Assembly (NCBI GenBank): GCA_012862575.1
Contig: BLSF01000063.1
Location: 124,001-188,000, forward strand
DNA from: Parietichytrium sp. I65-24A
Lineage: Eukaryota; Sar; Bigyra; Thraustochytrida; Thraustochytriidae
Length of the DNA: 64,000 nt
Direction: 5' to 3'
Shown here in pieces: positions 21,159 through 31,691 of the stretch. The notes beneath the pieces were generated by a model. It saw only the letters and a list, made by a program, of their open reading frames with translations. It did not search any database and was not told the DNA's origin. Every line of letters begins with the position of its first letter. Positions within the stretch are counted from its first letter, which is position 1. The translations under genes and the position numbers were made by a program.

Positions 21159-23580
21159 GCCAACAGAAACACGGTCTCTGTCGCCGTCCGCACTCTCTCG
21201 TTGGAAGGATCGGGGTCTGGATCTGTATGATCTGTATGGGATTGCGCTTCGACGCGCACGAGGGGGTTCCGCAAAGCTCTTCCTTTGGTGCAGAGAACCG
21301 GCGCCCGGTTCCAGAGGTGCTGCGGGTATGCGGCGCGTGACGGGCTGCGTTCGCCGCGGAGGAAATGGGTTCCGGTGGCGGAGTGGGCGCTGTGCTGCGG
21401 ATGATGTGCGTCTCTGTTGTCTCTGTTGTCTCTAAAGGCTGTGCGTCTGGAAGCACTAGTGGAGGCAGCTGATTTCAAGACATTTCAAGTAAATTCAAGG
21501 CAATCCAAGGATCGGAGATCAAGATACTTCAATACTAAAGTACGGAAAGTCAAGGTCGAATCAATGAATTGTGGTAAAGAGCGAATAAGACTGTGGGACC
21601 GTAAGTGAGGGTAGGGAGTCTAGGGAGAGAGTGAGCAGAGAGCAGAGTCCAAAAGGGTCAACTAAGGTGCATTATGGAGCCATGTTGTTGTGACATGTTG
21701 TGACTGTGAATCAGATTCACGTGTCCCACCACCCATCCATCCCACGCAAGCAAGAGAGTCAGAGCAGTCTAGTCAGAGCCGTCTAGTCAGAGCCTTCCTT
21801 GGTCCCACTTCCAAGACCTACTTTAAGAAACAAATAACAAGATATAGCAACATGGTCATCAAATGTGCGACTTGTGCGACCAGCGGTATTAAGCAGCGGT
21901 GTGGCGCGAAGCTATCAACTTGAAGATTACGGGTTGGTAAAATGGGCTCGCAAATGTGACCAACGTGGTACTTCATTTCCTTGTCTTTCTATGTTCAGCG
22001 GTCAGGCTCTACCTCGGGCCTTGCTGACCGTGACTCTGCTTCTAGCTCAAGGCTTTTCTTTTGTGCGATTCGGACATCTGCGGTGCTGCAAAAAGTTGAA
22101 TTTTGAACTTTTTCATTCCCGCCTTTTTCATTCAGATTGACGAGGGATGATATCAAAGTGTTCGACTCCGGTAAAACCATGACAAGTGCAAAAGCAAGAA
22201 TGGTCGTGTCTGAGCCACATTCACAATGTAAATGTTTGAGCCCACTGTGAAAACGGTTACATGCACTCATCCCTATTCAGCCCGGGCCCACACTATTCAG
22301 CTAGGGACTGACCGTGAGTGCCTTGATTTCTGAATGTTTGAAAAGGTGGCGCCATGAATCCCGTGATCTCGTGAGGCTCGGGCTAACTCGGGAGAAGCAT
22401 CAATCGACGGCCAAAGGTGGCTACCACGAATAATGGTCATGTCATGTCAGGTCGGTGAGCCTGAAAGCACTGAATCGAATAGATTCGTTACAGCATGTAA
22501 ACCCAATAGACTAGCACTGAGAGTGAGAACCAAGCAACCATTGCTGTAAAGCACTTTCGGGACGGGGCAACCTGAACACCTCTCTATTGCTCTCTATCTC
22601 TGGCCCCCTCTAGCCCCTGGGACACACAACGTGAACCAAGACCGTTCGAATGCAGTGGGAGTACCGGAAAGACACTGAGTGCTGAGTGCCGGTTTGTGCT
22701 AAATTAATGTAAACATTGAATTCAGACAGACCAGGCAATGAATCCACAACTCTCTTTTCTGACAGTGACATTGTTTTTCTGAATTCTGTTTTTATTTTAA
22801 TCCTCTCTTACTTGATCTCTGCTGGATGACCAAAATGGCGATGTGCTGCCCGATGGCCCTTCGGAGACAAAGTCTGGCACGCGAGTGTCTCTCTGGATGA
22901 ATGACCCTTTGGACTAAGTCTTTACTGGATTAGAGAAAGGGTTGCACGGATGGTCAAAGATGGGGGGCCCATTTGTTTTTTTAAAAAAAGGTGGCATCAA
23001 CAACGAAACTAACGAACGTAGGTTGGGCAGGATTGGAAACCCAAAACCATTTGCTCGCTAGCGGTCATTCCGACTTGCTTTTGCCAATACCTACCTGCGT
23101 CCGTGCTGTTTCTGGATGACTGTGAGCCCATCGCTCCAGGTACTGTACCGGTAAATTCGGAGTGGTGGCGTTTTTGCTTCCAGTGCCGCTCGTCCACGCA
23201 TTCGCTGACAGGCAGGGCGAATACCGGCACCCTTCTGTGTTGAACGAGTGCATGCTCCTTTTGATTAGGGGCTCAGGTTGAGATTGTGCTCCAGACCAGA
23301 GGCATTGGTTGTATAATTCAACAGCACATCCAACCCTGCAAGGAATCTCATATCTCAAAGTTCCTGGCTCAAGCGAGCCCAAAACTTGTAAACCAACGCC
23401 CGCTCACAGTCACAAGTGACCTGCAAAAGCGCTACACCGGCCGAGGCAGGGCGCTACAAGGTCTTGCATTCCAAGGAGGCAGGCTTCGCTCGGGCCGCGC
23501 AGCTTGTTGGTGCAGATCTCCAATCGAATCCAAACGGGAAAATTCGACGTCTGGCCTCTCCGGAGCTCCTTGCCAAGAAA

Positions 23581-24177
23581 ATGCAGTCAGTGTATCAGAT
23601 CGCAGTGCTTTGCGGACTCGTTGCCGCTTTGAGTGTGCGAGAGGTCAGCGGCAGTGACTCGTGTATCAACACCTGCTATGGCATCTGTGTTTCTTCCGGC
23701 GATTGCAGCTTCCCGGGGTGCTATTGCGTGAGCACGACCGAGTACTCGCGATGCAACAACCTTTGCCTGGACTCAACGATGAATCTGACGCAATGCGTTC
23801 ACACTGACGGCTGCAAGTGGATTGGAGACGACTGTGAGTCACCATGCAAGTACAAGTCCCTTGGCGATGGAACTTGTGACGACTCCTGTAACTCGGAAGA
23901 GTGCGAGTATGATGCTGGTGACTGCGAAGCTCCAGCGGAGGCTGAACTCGCTTTCACAAGTTTTGGAGAAGACACCCGCTGCCTTTACAAGAGCAAGGCA
24001 AAGTCGAAGTACTTCACTGCGACTAGCGCAGACTCTGTCGAGGCTTGCACAGCTCTTTGCACGGACGAAAGCTGCAAGGCCGTGGAGTATATCTCTGCTT
24101 CGAGCGTGTGCAGGCTCTGGAAGAAGACTCCAACCTCAAAAGCAAAGTCTGGCCATGAGTGCATTTTGAAAGTGTAA
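23581..24177 (+). CDS. Small secreted cysteine-rich protein with LNR and PAN/apple-like domains
   Basis: A 198-residue protein. Residues 1-24 form a signal peptide (hydrophobic IAVLCGLVAALSV), so it should be secreted. Residues 25-88 carry many closely spaced cysteines. Residues 89-115 match a Lin-12/Notch repeat: the cysteine spacing and the EYDAGDC end are the Ca2+-binding signature. Residues 134-194 (CLYKSKAKSKYF, ACTALC, CRLWKK, HEC) resemble a PAN/apple-type adhesion fold. Both modules occur in extracellular proteins, so a role in the cell wall, in adhesion or as a protease inhibitor is possible but unproven. The frame is open upstream to 23416, but the ATG at 23581 sits in AAAATG context and immediately precedes the signal peptide. 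Confidence 0.8.
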   Translation: MQSVYQIAVLCGLVAALSVREVSGSDSCINTCYGICVSSGDCSFPGCYCVSTTEYSRCNNLCLDSTMNLTQCVHTDGCKWIGDDCESPCKYKSLGDGTCDDSCNSEECEYDAGDCEAPAEAELAFTSFGEDTRCLYKSKAKSKYFTATSADSVEACTALCTDESCKAVEYISASSVCRLWKKTPTSKAKSGHECILKV

Positions 24178-25574
24178 GTGATGAACGCAGCGGCAAATCC
24201 GGCGATCATGTTGGCGACTTTGTATCATCACGGGTATGGCGGAGAACTTGTCCTCGAGCTCTTTCGGGAGTGTAGATAAATAAATTTCAATTTGCTATGT
24301 ACTACTGCCTCCAAGCATTCACAAATATTTCCTCTTCGCTTTTCTGAGCGTTCTCTTCGGTTGTGTGCGTCGTTGGGTTCGGTTCCATTCCACTGCCCAC
24401 GAGATTGCGGTAGTGAAAGCGATCAAAAAGTTCCAAATCCGATCATATAGTTAATGGGCATCATCCTCGCTTCCAGCCTCGTTCCACCTTCTTCTGAGTT
24501 GTGCAGCTGAGGTCAAGTTTCGCCCATGCAACTTCCGTTTCGCCAGCTTGCACTCTTAATTTGCCACGGCTGGCCTTCTGCGGAGATTTGCTGTTGTGCC
24601 ACCGGGACGCTTTAACTTTAAACAGAATTCAACTTGCCTGTTCGAAGGACTATTGTACCGGTGCGTCTGAGATTCACCATCCGGGTATGAGTGCCGGTAC
24701 CTCACGTGCTGTTGCTTGACTCTGCGCGCAGTGCTCATCATTGCTCATCTTTGCTCCCCTTTCGTGCCATGGAATCTGGTACTTTCGGCGGTACGAGTAC
24801 TCTCTTTTGTCTGTTCGCTCGCACAAATTCGGTCATAAGGATTTTGCATTAACTTGAAGTTGCTTCTTTCTACCGGTACCTTGCGTCTAAGTCCCTCTAA
24901 GCTGTTTTGCTTCTTGCGCCAGGAAAAGTTGTCGAGAATGCACACCACATTGGCGCTGGTGCAAGGTTTTGCAAGGAGTCTCCACAGCTAAGTACAGTAT
25001 AGCACCGATGCTCGAGTGCCAAGCCTGGGCACTGAGAACTGCACTCGGGCAAGAGAAACGGAGGAGCACAGTGCGGAAGCCGAGAACGAACCGACACAAG
25101 CTTGCTGTTGTACATCCGCAGTCTCGCAAGCCGGCTGCGTCACTTCAAGCTGCGTACATTCGCGCGAGCAAAAAGGCATGCAATCCACATTGGCACCTTC
25201 GCTACTCGGTACACGTGCTAAATCTACGTCTGTTGTACTCAGCTTGTACCAGTGTGCGCGTGGAGCTGAGCCGCATTTGCAAGATTTGCAAAAGTGGATG
25301 CTTGGGCGGACTATCTTGCTATCTTGCTATCTTGTGCCTTCGTGGAATTTCGGATCTGATTCTGGATGCTGAATTCTGAATTCTGATTTAGGCTGGGCTG
25401 GCAAAGGGCGCTCTCGTCCTCTCGCTTTCTTTTCGCGTTACACTTTTCACTTTTACCTGTGTTGTCTCCACAGTCTACACTGTCTACACTGCGCGAACGA
25501 TGACATGGCATGACAAAACGTTGCATCATTGTCAAGAAAATTCTCTGTGAAATCAAAATCAAAACTTGCGTACT

Positions 25575-25600
25575 AAGTACTAGTACCGGTACTAGTACTT
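25575..25600. repeat. 26-bp perfect palindrome
   Basis: Thirteen bases (AAGTACTAGTACC) are followed at once by their exact reverse complement, with no spacer. ACTTGCGT lies on both sides, starting near 25564 and 25596. It could extrude as a cruciform or bind a dimeric protein. Confidence 0.9.
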
Positions 25601-26278
25601 GCGTCTTGTTTACTTCGAAACTCACTCTATCATTTCGACTAACAAGGCCATTGACAGCAGACGCTGACCTTGCATCCACCCACGGAACATTCACGAATGA
25701 TTAGGAGAAAGCTATGCTCTCTTACAAAACATACCTTCCGAGGTGCTACCCGAGAGGATAGATGTGCATTAGCGTGGCGGGAATGGAGGAGAAAATCGGA
25801 AAGTATGACGCAATCGTATCTTAACGTTTACATTATTCATATCGAGGTAAATGATGTCAGTGCTGGTCTGTTGCATTGCATTGCATTGCAACTCTTATCG
25901 AATGAATAAGAGAAAGCATACCACGGAATGTGCACTCGAGGGTAGCACTCTATAGAGAAATGCTACACCGGAGCACCACCAGAATCAGAATCAGAATCCG
26001 TCAGGAAGCTAGTTGCACTAGTAGACATTATTAGTACCATGCCTGTGAAAAATCATCGTTAGAAGCAGAAAGCATTTTTGAAAACTGAGCTGTATGTAAA
26101 ACAAAGCATTTGAATTTTGTATTTCACTTATTTATTGGTTGGTTGGGTGGGTGGGTGGTTGGGTCCTTACCTGCGCAAAGAATAATAATTTCTCTCTCTC
26201 CGCCCTCACCCTGCCAAAACCAAAAGTTACAAGAGAGCAAGCAAGCTAAACTTCCCCATTCATCATGTAATCGACACC

Positions 26279-26515
26279 NNNNNNNNNNNNNNNNNNNNNN
26301 NNNNNNNNNNNNNNNNNNNNNNNNNNNNNNNNNNNNNNNNNNNNNNNNNNNNNNNNNNNNNNNNNNNNNNNNNNNNNNNNNNNNNNNNNNNNNNNNNNNN
26401 NNNNNNNNNNNNNNNNNNNNNNNNNNNNNNNNNNNNNNNNNNNNNNNNNNNNNNNNNNNNNNNNNNNNNNNNNNNNNNNNNNNNNNNNNNNNNNNNNNNN
26501 NNNNNNNNNNNNNNN
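26279..26515. other. Assembly gap (237 N)
   Basis: A run of undetermined bases directly before a GA-rich simple repeat. The repeat probably caused the gap, and its true length is unknown. Confidence 0.99.
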
Positions 26516-26531
26516 TAGAGACGAGAAAGAG

Positions 26532-26564
<33 letters not shown>

Positions 26565-26604
26565 AGAGAGAGAAGTAGAGGAGAGAGAGAGAGAGAGAGG
26601 AGAA
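26516..26604. repeat. GA-rich microsatellite at gap edge
   Basis: An almost pure GA/GAGAA tract next to the N run. It is followed by a CATT tetranucleotide run at about 26699-26731, upstream of the uridine kinase ATG. Confidence 0.9.
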
Positions 26605-26907
26605 AACTTCTTCACGTTCACATAAAAGCTTATGCACATATGTTCACATACACTGTCTGGTGGCTCAGTAGTTGACATTCATTCACAGTCACTGTCAATT
26701 CATTCACTCATTCATTCATTCATTCATTCATTGAACGCTTTACAATCGCAGGCGGAAAGTGACCAAAAGCCAAAGCCGAAAGGAAAGCGCGCAGCAAAGT
26801 ATAGAAGGCTCGGTCGTTTTCCTTGCCTTGAGACGGTGAGCCGGTGAGCCGAGGCGAGCGGACTGTGAGGTCGTGGGACGCGGGGTTCGTGGAGTTGGTG
26901 CGAAAAC

Positions 26908-27732
26908 ATGCCGCACATCGACTTTGAGCCAGTCGTGGTGGGCATCGCAGGCGGCTCCGGGAGCGGGAAAACGTCGATTTCTGACGCCGTCGTGAATCGA
27001 ATCGGAACAAACCTCGTGTCGAAGATCACCCATGATAGCTACTACCGCGACTTGGGCCACTTGTCTGTGGACGAGCGCAAGTGCATGAACTTTGACCATC
27101 CAGACTCCCTCGAAACAAGCCTTCTGATTGAAGACCTCAAGAAACTCAAGAGAGGCGAGTCCATCGGGATGCCTGTGTACGACTTCACCACACACACAAG
27201 GAGGCGCAACGAAACGATTACAGTTACCGCAACACCAGTAATTATCGTCGATGGGATTCTCATATTCTCGGATCCAGAGCTCCGCGATTTGATCGACATC
27301 AAGGTATTCGTCGACACTGACCCAGACATCCGTTTCATTCGCCGCTTGAAACGTGACACCAACGAGCGCGGTCGCACAGCAGATGACGTCGCCGAGCAGT
27401 ACCTCTCCACCGTTCGGCCTATGCATGTTCAGTTCGTGGAGCCAAGCAAGCGCTTTGCGGATGTCATCATCCCTGAGGGCGGCTACGATAGTTACATTGC
27501 CATGGATCTCCTGATTGCACATATGAACCACGCAATTAACAAGACCTCCTTTGCTGTTGATCCAATGCTCGTGGAGATGCCAGAATCCCCACTCTCATCT
27601 ACGTCCGCGGCAGAGGTGGCGAAAAAGGTTCTGGCAGTGCGCTCTCTACCTGCCGATCTCCCACATGCTGCCGAGGGCAAAAAGCCATGTTTGGGCAACG
27701 AAGAGGATGAGGCAGAAGCTGCGACAAGATGA
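26908..27732 (+). CDS. Uridine-cytidine kinase
   Basis: Phosphorylates uridine or cytidine to UMP or CMP in pyrimidine salvage, normally in the cytosol. The 274-residue protein has the P-loop GGSGSGKT (15-22), the HDSYYRDL substrate loop (about 42-49), NFDHPDSLE, the family signature YDFTTHTR, VIIVDGIL, and an arginine-rich lid (RFIRRLKRDTNERGR). Length fits a stand-alone UCK, and there is no fused uracil phosphoribosyltransferase domain. The ATG follows GAAAAC, and there is no better upstream start. An acidic Lys/Glu-rich tail follows the kinase core. Confidence 0.93.
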   Translation: MPHIDFEPVVVGIAGGSGSGKTSISDAVVNRIGTNLVSKITHDSYYRDLGHLSVDERKCMNFDHPDSLETSLLIEDLKKLKRGESIGMPVYDFTTHTRRRNETITVTATPVIIVDGILIFSDPELRDLIDIKVFVDTDPDIRFIRRLKRDTNERGRTADDVAEQYLSTVRPMHVQFVEPSKRFADVIIPEGGYDSYIAMDLLIAHMNHAINKTSFAVDPMLVEMPESPLSSTSAAEVAKKVLAVRSLPADLPHAAEGKKPCLGNEEDEAEAATR

Positions 27733-28236
27733 TTGAACTTTGGCAGCTCATGTGTGTTCTTGTCCCGCCGCTCTCTGCCCTTTGGGTGCCTTTACTTTTT
27801 GTGTGTTTACGGTTGCTCCTGCGCTTGGGTTATCGCTCTTCTTCCTTCACTGCAATTTGTTTACGGAATCCTTGTTCAAATAGATCGCTTTCATCAGGAC
27901 TTGATGCAGAATTTCTAAGGCCAATGCTTTTTGTTCTTGCGTGTGGCCTCGTGAGAGAGAGAGATAGGAAAGCCGGGATTGTAACTGACAGGGAATGAAT
28001 GAATGGCGAGGTCACTGCAATGATTCAATTAATCAAATCATACTCCTTATAACATAAGATAAAACAAATTTCCAAAAAATCATTGTCCCTGGGTCCACAA
28101 CGTGCGTACCACGCGTTGCCTGATAGGTACTCTCAATTTTTTTTCTCGTGCCAATCCTCCGCAGTACCTCGGAGGACAGAGAAAAGCAGCGCTCTCGAGA
28201 AAGAAAAGGCGCAAAAAGTGCGATATAGTTTACAAA
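27733..28236. other. Convergent intergenic spacer
   Basis: About 500 bp between the 3' ends of the uridine kinase gene (plus) and the coiled-coil gene (minus). It is AT-rich around 28020-28080, with TAAAACAAATTT-type sequence consistent with 3' processing. No gene is visible. Confidence 0.55.
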
Positions 28237-30396
28237 TTACTGCAGATCTGGACGGTCAATCAGCCCTTTCGGACTTGATTTCTTTTGGCGGTGTTTGGCT
28301 GGCTGAGCAAGGCGTTTCACTCTCTCCTTGCTGGCCTTCTTATCCTTAATATTTGACAACGTTTTCTGTCGTCTCATTTCGGCCTTCTGGTCCTCCATAG
28401 CTCTATGCACACGCTGGCGGGCTTGCTTTTTCATGGCTGCAGCATCAAATACAGAGTCATCCTCGTCGTCTTCCTCCTCTTCTTCAGCCTCAGACTCGGA
28501 GTCGTCGGAACTCTCGTGCCGCGCGGCATCCGCAAGCAATAACGGTTCTCCAAGGTCCGCCTCCTCTTCTTCTCCTTCGTCTTCCTCGTTGGATCTGGCA
28601 GTAGAGAGGGGAGTTCCCAGCTCCCCGTTTCCGATGGCTCGTCTTGGTTTGACCCTAATATTATTTGCGTGTGTCACTTGCTCGATCGAATCAAAGAGTG
28701 ACATAGTCTTTTGCCTGAGAACCATTGAAGTTTCGGCTCCTGACAGCGTCGCAGGAGTTGCAACAACCGTACCACCGCCTGCAACCATATCAGTGCTGGA
28801 AACGGAACTGTCGACGCTGTCCTTGCCCTGCTGTGATCCCACAACATCAAGTAGCTTGACCAATCTGGACTCGCATGTCAGCGTCAAGTCCAGCACTTCG
28901 TTCCCCGTTTTGTTTACCTGTGCATCTTCTTCAAAGCCGAGGACCTGCTTGAACGGCGCAAGTCGCGACAAAAGCCCAAGCATGCCAGCCCTGACCTGTA
29001 TAAGAATCTTCTCCAATCTGGTATGAACAGCGTGCTTGATCTTGAGTTCGTGCCTTGCCTCCAAGATCTCGTTGTCAAGTTTGTCATACATTTCCCTGTT
29101 GAGTTCAGAGCCCCCAATTCCAGCAGCCTTGAATTCTGAAAACTCAGTCTGCACCTTGGCGAGCTCCTCCTTAATCTTCCTCTGGCGCTGCTCTGCCTCC
29201 ACCTTTTCTTCCATGAGGGCCTGTTTGTTGGCGCTTTGCCCGAGGAATTTTTCTACCATCTCGTCGAGAGTCCGCACCCCGGTCGCCTCACGGATGGCGG
29301 AGAATGCTTCTTCGTACGTGGTTACCGCCTGTGTTGTTCGTTGATGAATCCTCTCGAGCTCCTCGTCCTGCTGAGTTGATTTTGTGACCGCATCAATCAG
29401 CTCCCGCTCCCCTTCTTCCGTGAGATCCCCCCGCAGCTCTGCATCCAACACCATTCTCGCCTTTTCACGTTGCTCGCGCCACTGTTCGAGCCTACGGGCA
29501 TTAGCGGCCTCTTGGCGGCGCATTGCCAAGTGTTTATTTCTCAAATCTCTCTCTTTACTAATCTTCTCGGAGGCCACTCGCAAGTTCTCTTGTGCTGTGG
29601 AATTCCCACTCTCGAGCTGGCGCATCAACAACTTGACTTCTTCAAACTCTCGCGAACTTGCATTGAGCGCCTCTTCCATTCCCTTGATGTGGGCATCAAA
29701 GGCGACCTGATTCGTATCTAGACGTCTCTTCATGTGCACCAACATTCCCCTTCGAAATTGCTTTTGTTCCAATACTTCGCTTGCGGCATCAAATTCTCTG
29801 TTTAGCTCGTCGATGCGAACCGTTTCGGTGGTCTGGTGAAGCTCCATTTTCTTGAGCGACTCATTTTCCACCTGCAAACTGGCAAGTTCGTCTATCATAG
29901 CGTTCAGCTGTTCTTCCCTCTCTTCCACGGCGACCTTTAGCTCGTTGTACTTCTTCGAGTTGAAATTTAAAGTCTCTTGCAGGATTTCAGTGGCACTTTT
30001 GAATCTGATCTTGTCCCGATTTCCTGCGTCAACTGTGGGCAGAGGTGGCCGCTTTTTCTTCTTCTCCCGCTTCTCTTCATCAGACTCCTTTCCACCGGGG
30101 GACTTTGACCTCTCCTGGTTCTGACTACCCCCAACCGGGGACTTGGTCGCCGCCTTTTCTGTGCTCATTAGAGCCAATGCTGTATCACTCTGGGATGTCA
30201 AAAGCCTGTTCCCAACGCCATTTGCATTCATCTCCCTCACCGCATCCACCAAGTCCTTCTTTTGAAAAATTTTGCGGTCACCTCCCTTCAAGTTTGCTGC
30301 CGCGCCATCGTACAGCTTCTTTATGTGATCCAGGGGCGCGAGCTTCTTGGGGCCTGAACCTGGCCGCGTGCGCTCCCTCCTGATTGGGGTGCTCAT
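28237..30396 (-). CDS. Coiled-coil protein, probably outer dynein arm docking-complex type
   Basis: A 719-residue protein. A basic, proline-containing head (1-135) leads into nearly continuous coiled coil from about 140 to 500, with few helix breakers. Then come a Ser/Thr-rich stretch, a strongly acidic segment (about 610-660) and a basic Lys/Arg tail. FSAIREATGVRTLDEMVEKFL resembles the ATGV...EMV.KF segment I associate with the ODAD1/CCDC63 and ODAD3/CCDC151 family, which anchors outer dynein arms on axonemal doublets. The region with FRRGMLVHMKRRL points the same way. That assignment is by eye and not certain; another axonemal or basal-body coiled-coil protein is possible. An axonemal dynein and a NEK-like kinase in the same window make a flagellar role reasonable. 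The start is ATG in CAACATG context. Confidence 0.75.
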   Translation of the reverse strand: MSTPIRRERTRPGSGPKKLAPLDHIKKLYDGAAANLKGGDRKIFQKKDLVDAVREMNANGVGNRLLTSQSDTALALMSTEKAATKSPVGGSQNQERSKSPGGKESDEEKREKKKKRPPLPTVDAGNRDKIRFKSATEILQETLNFNSKKYNELKVAVEEREEQLNAMIDELASLQVENESLKKMELHQTTETVRIDELNREFDAASEVLEQKQFRRGMLVHMKRRLDTNQVAFDAHIKGMEEALNASSREFEEVKLLMRQLESGNSTAQENLRVASEKISKERDLRNKHLAMRRQEAANARRLEQWREQREKARMVLDAELRGDLTEEGERELIDAVTKSTQQDEELERIHQRTTQAVTTYEEAFSAIREATGVRTLDEMVEKFLGQSANKQALMEEKVEAEQRQRKIKEELAKVQTEFSEFKAAGIGGSELNREMYDKLDNEILEARHELKIKHAVHTRLEKILIQVRAGMLGLLSRLAPFKQVLGFEEDAQVNKTGNEVLDLTLTCESRLVKLLDVVGSQQGKDSVDSSVSSTDMVAGGGTVVATPATLSGAETSMVLRQKTMSLFDSIEQVTHANNIRVKPRRAIGNGELGTPLSTARSNEEDEGEEEEADLGEPLLLADAARHESSDDSESEAEEEEEDDEDDSVFDAAAMKKQARQRVHRAMEDQKAEMRRQKTLSNIKDKKASKERVKRLAQPAKHRQKKSSPKGLIDRPDLQ

Positions 30397-31502
30397 GTTG
30401 CCCGGCGCGCTTCGACAGCGGCGGACTATAGTCGATTCGTGGCGACCTGGGGTCGGCTCTCACACGCTCGAGACTTGTTCTGTCGTGTGGCAGTGAGACC
30501 TGTCCACTCGACTTGGGAGCCGCAACGTCCAAGCGATTCCCCTCGCGACGCGGTGATGCTGGGGCCGGCTCGATTCTCTCCTCGCAGCAGCGCGTCAACG
30601 CTGTGGACCCGTGCACTTTGTCTTCGCGAAGCACGACCGGATTTTTGACCAAGCGCACTGTCGATTACAACCTCTCTTATGACACTCTGTATTCAACGGA
30701 GAAGGGATTCGTTCGTTCACGTCAATTGGAGTCCCTTTCACGTTTTCCATTCGTGGATGGACTGCACCCAAAACGCTATAACTGCTTTCTCTTGAACTAA
30801 GGCACCTGGAATCCAGAGCTCAGAACGAGTGGCCCTTGGAATACTTTGAGACGCGGACTTTGACTTTGCGCCAGCAAGCTTTGTAAAGATCCTTGATGAC
30901 CTCGAATTTTGCGAGCCTGGCATCGATCGGCCTCATCGGCACGCTCGAGACGAGCCAGTGTCAGCTCTTTCTTTCCCCAATCCAAAACCCACAACGAAAA
31001 CCACACATGAAACATGAATAAAAAGCCCACTAATCAAAAATAGACCAAAAATGCTGCCAATTCCATTCCATGTTGGCTCCGCGAGCCTCTGAGTCCGTGA
31101 CCAACTCGAAAACTTTCAATTGAAAGTCGACCTTGAAAACCAAAAAACGTAACGGACAGGAGTATTGTATCTCCATATTCTCCAATATCCGAATACATAC
31201 CACACCATCTAAACAAAACCCTACACCACATCCCTATCAAATGTGTTGAATGAAGGGTAAGGTCAGTTTATGGCAGTGTTGCCAACCATCGGGCGTCGTG
31301 GCGGGACAGTTTTTGACTCGCATGATAGAAAGAAATTATAGAGCGACGGAGACGCGTGCGACGCGAGCGAACTTGTGCTTAAACGATATAGTTTTGAAGA
31401 CGAAGAGAGGCGCACTGAGAAGTTTCTTTGGAAGAGCAAAGTCACAGGGCATACAAGTTACGTAGGATCGTGGATTAAAGCGTGAAACTGCGGTGTGGGA
31501 GG
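30397..31502. other. Divergent intergenic region
   Basis: About 1.1 kb between the coiled-coil gene (minus) and the small plus-strand gene. It should hold both promoters. AT-rich sequence lies around 31010-31250. Only short, unrecognised open frames are present. Confidence 0.5.
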
Positions 31503-31691
31503 ATGGACGACGAGTTTAACGTGGAGGAGACCGTGAAAGAGCTCCAAGTGACGGTGAACGGCCTGGTGGTGGAGGTTCAAAGGCTGAATCGGAACTGCGA
31601 CCGTCTCGGAGAATACCAGAAGGAGCTGGCGAAAGTGTGCCAAGCGTGGCGCGGGTGGATGGACAATGCAAAGGACCTGAAATCGAGTTGA
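31503..31691 (+). CDS. Small coiled-coil protein, candidate DASH/Dam1 complex subunit Dad1
   Basis: A 62-residue open frame starting MDDEFNVEE. Residues about 8-50 are helical with heptad hydrophobics (VKELQVTVNGLVVEVQRLN), followed by NRNCDRLGEYQKELAKVCQAWRGWM. Fungal Dad1 proteins are similarly tiny. They have a helix with an LNR motif, then a glycine, a stretch like EF..V..LW..F, and an acidic N-terminus. The order LNRN, LGE, KELAKV, AW..WM fits that pattern. Dad1 belongs to the ring complex coupling kinetochores to microtubules. The match is from memory and short helices align easily, so the product call is tentative. The gene call rests on a compact, well-formed frame in otherwise empty DNA. 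The frame extends seven codons upstream to 31482. Confidence 0.5.
   Translation: MDDEFNVEETVKELQVTVNGLVVEVQRLNRNCDRLGEYQKELAKVCQAWRGWMDNAKDLKSS

Larger units (their letters stand above)
20772..23580. other. Intergenic region upstream of VPS13 and of the LNR-protein gene
   Basis: About 2.8 kb between divergently placed genes. The VPS13 promoter should lie at the left end. Simple repeats are present (ATATCAA-type and a GA tract), plus a 14-bp T7A7 block near 22980. Only short, unrecognisable open frames occur, and I saw no tRNA boxes or transposon ends. Unrecognised non-coding RNAs or small exons are possible. Confidence 0.5.
24178..26907. other. Intergenic region with assembly gap
   Basis: About 2.7 kb. 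An AATAAA-containing stretch near 24275-24290 probably ends the LNR-protein transcript. The rest has only short overlapping open frames without recognisable domains. It contains several TACCGGTA-like motifs, a 26-bp palindrome, three TATCTTGC units near 25310-25335, a sequencing gap and GA/CATT microsatellites just before the uridine kinase gene. Confidence 0.5.

Noticed and set aside
22640-22670. tRNA-like GTTCGAATGC segment
   Set aside because: No A box, no acceptor stem and no anticodon arm at the right distance.
26516-26604. Protein-coding frames running through the GA repeat and the N gap
   Set aside because: They consist of simple repeat and undetermined bases.
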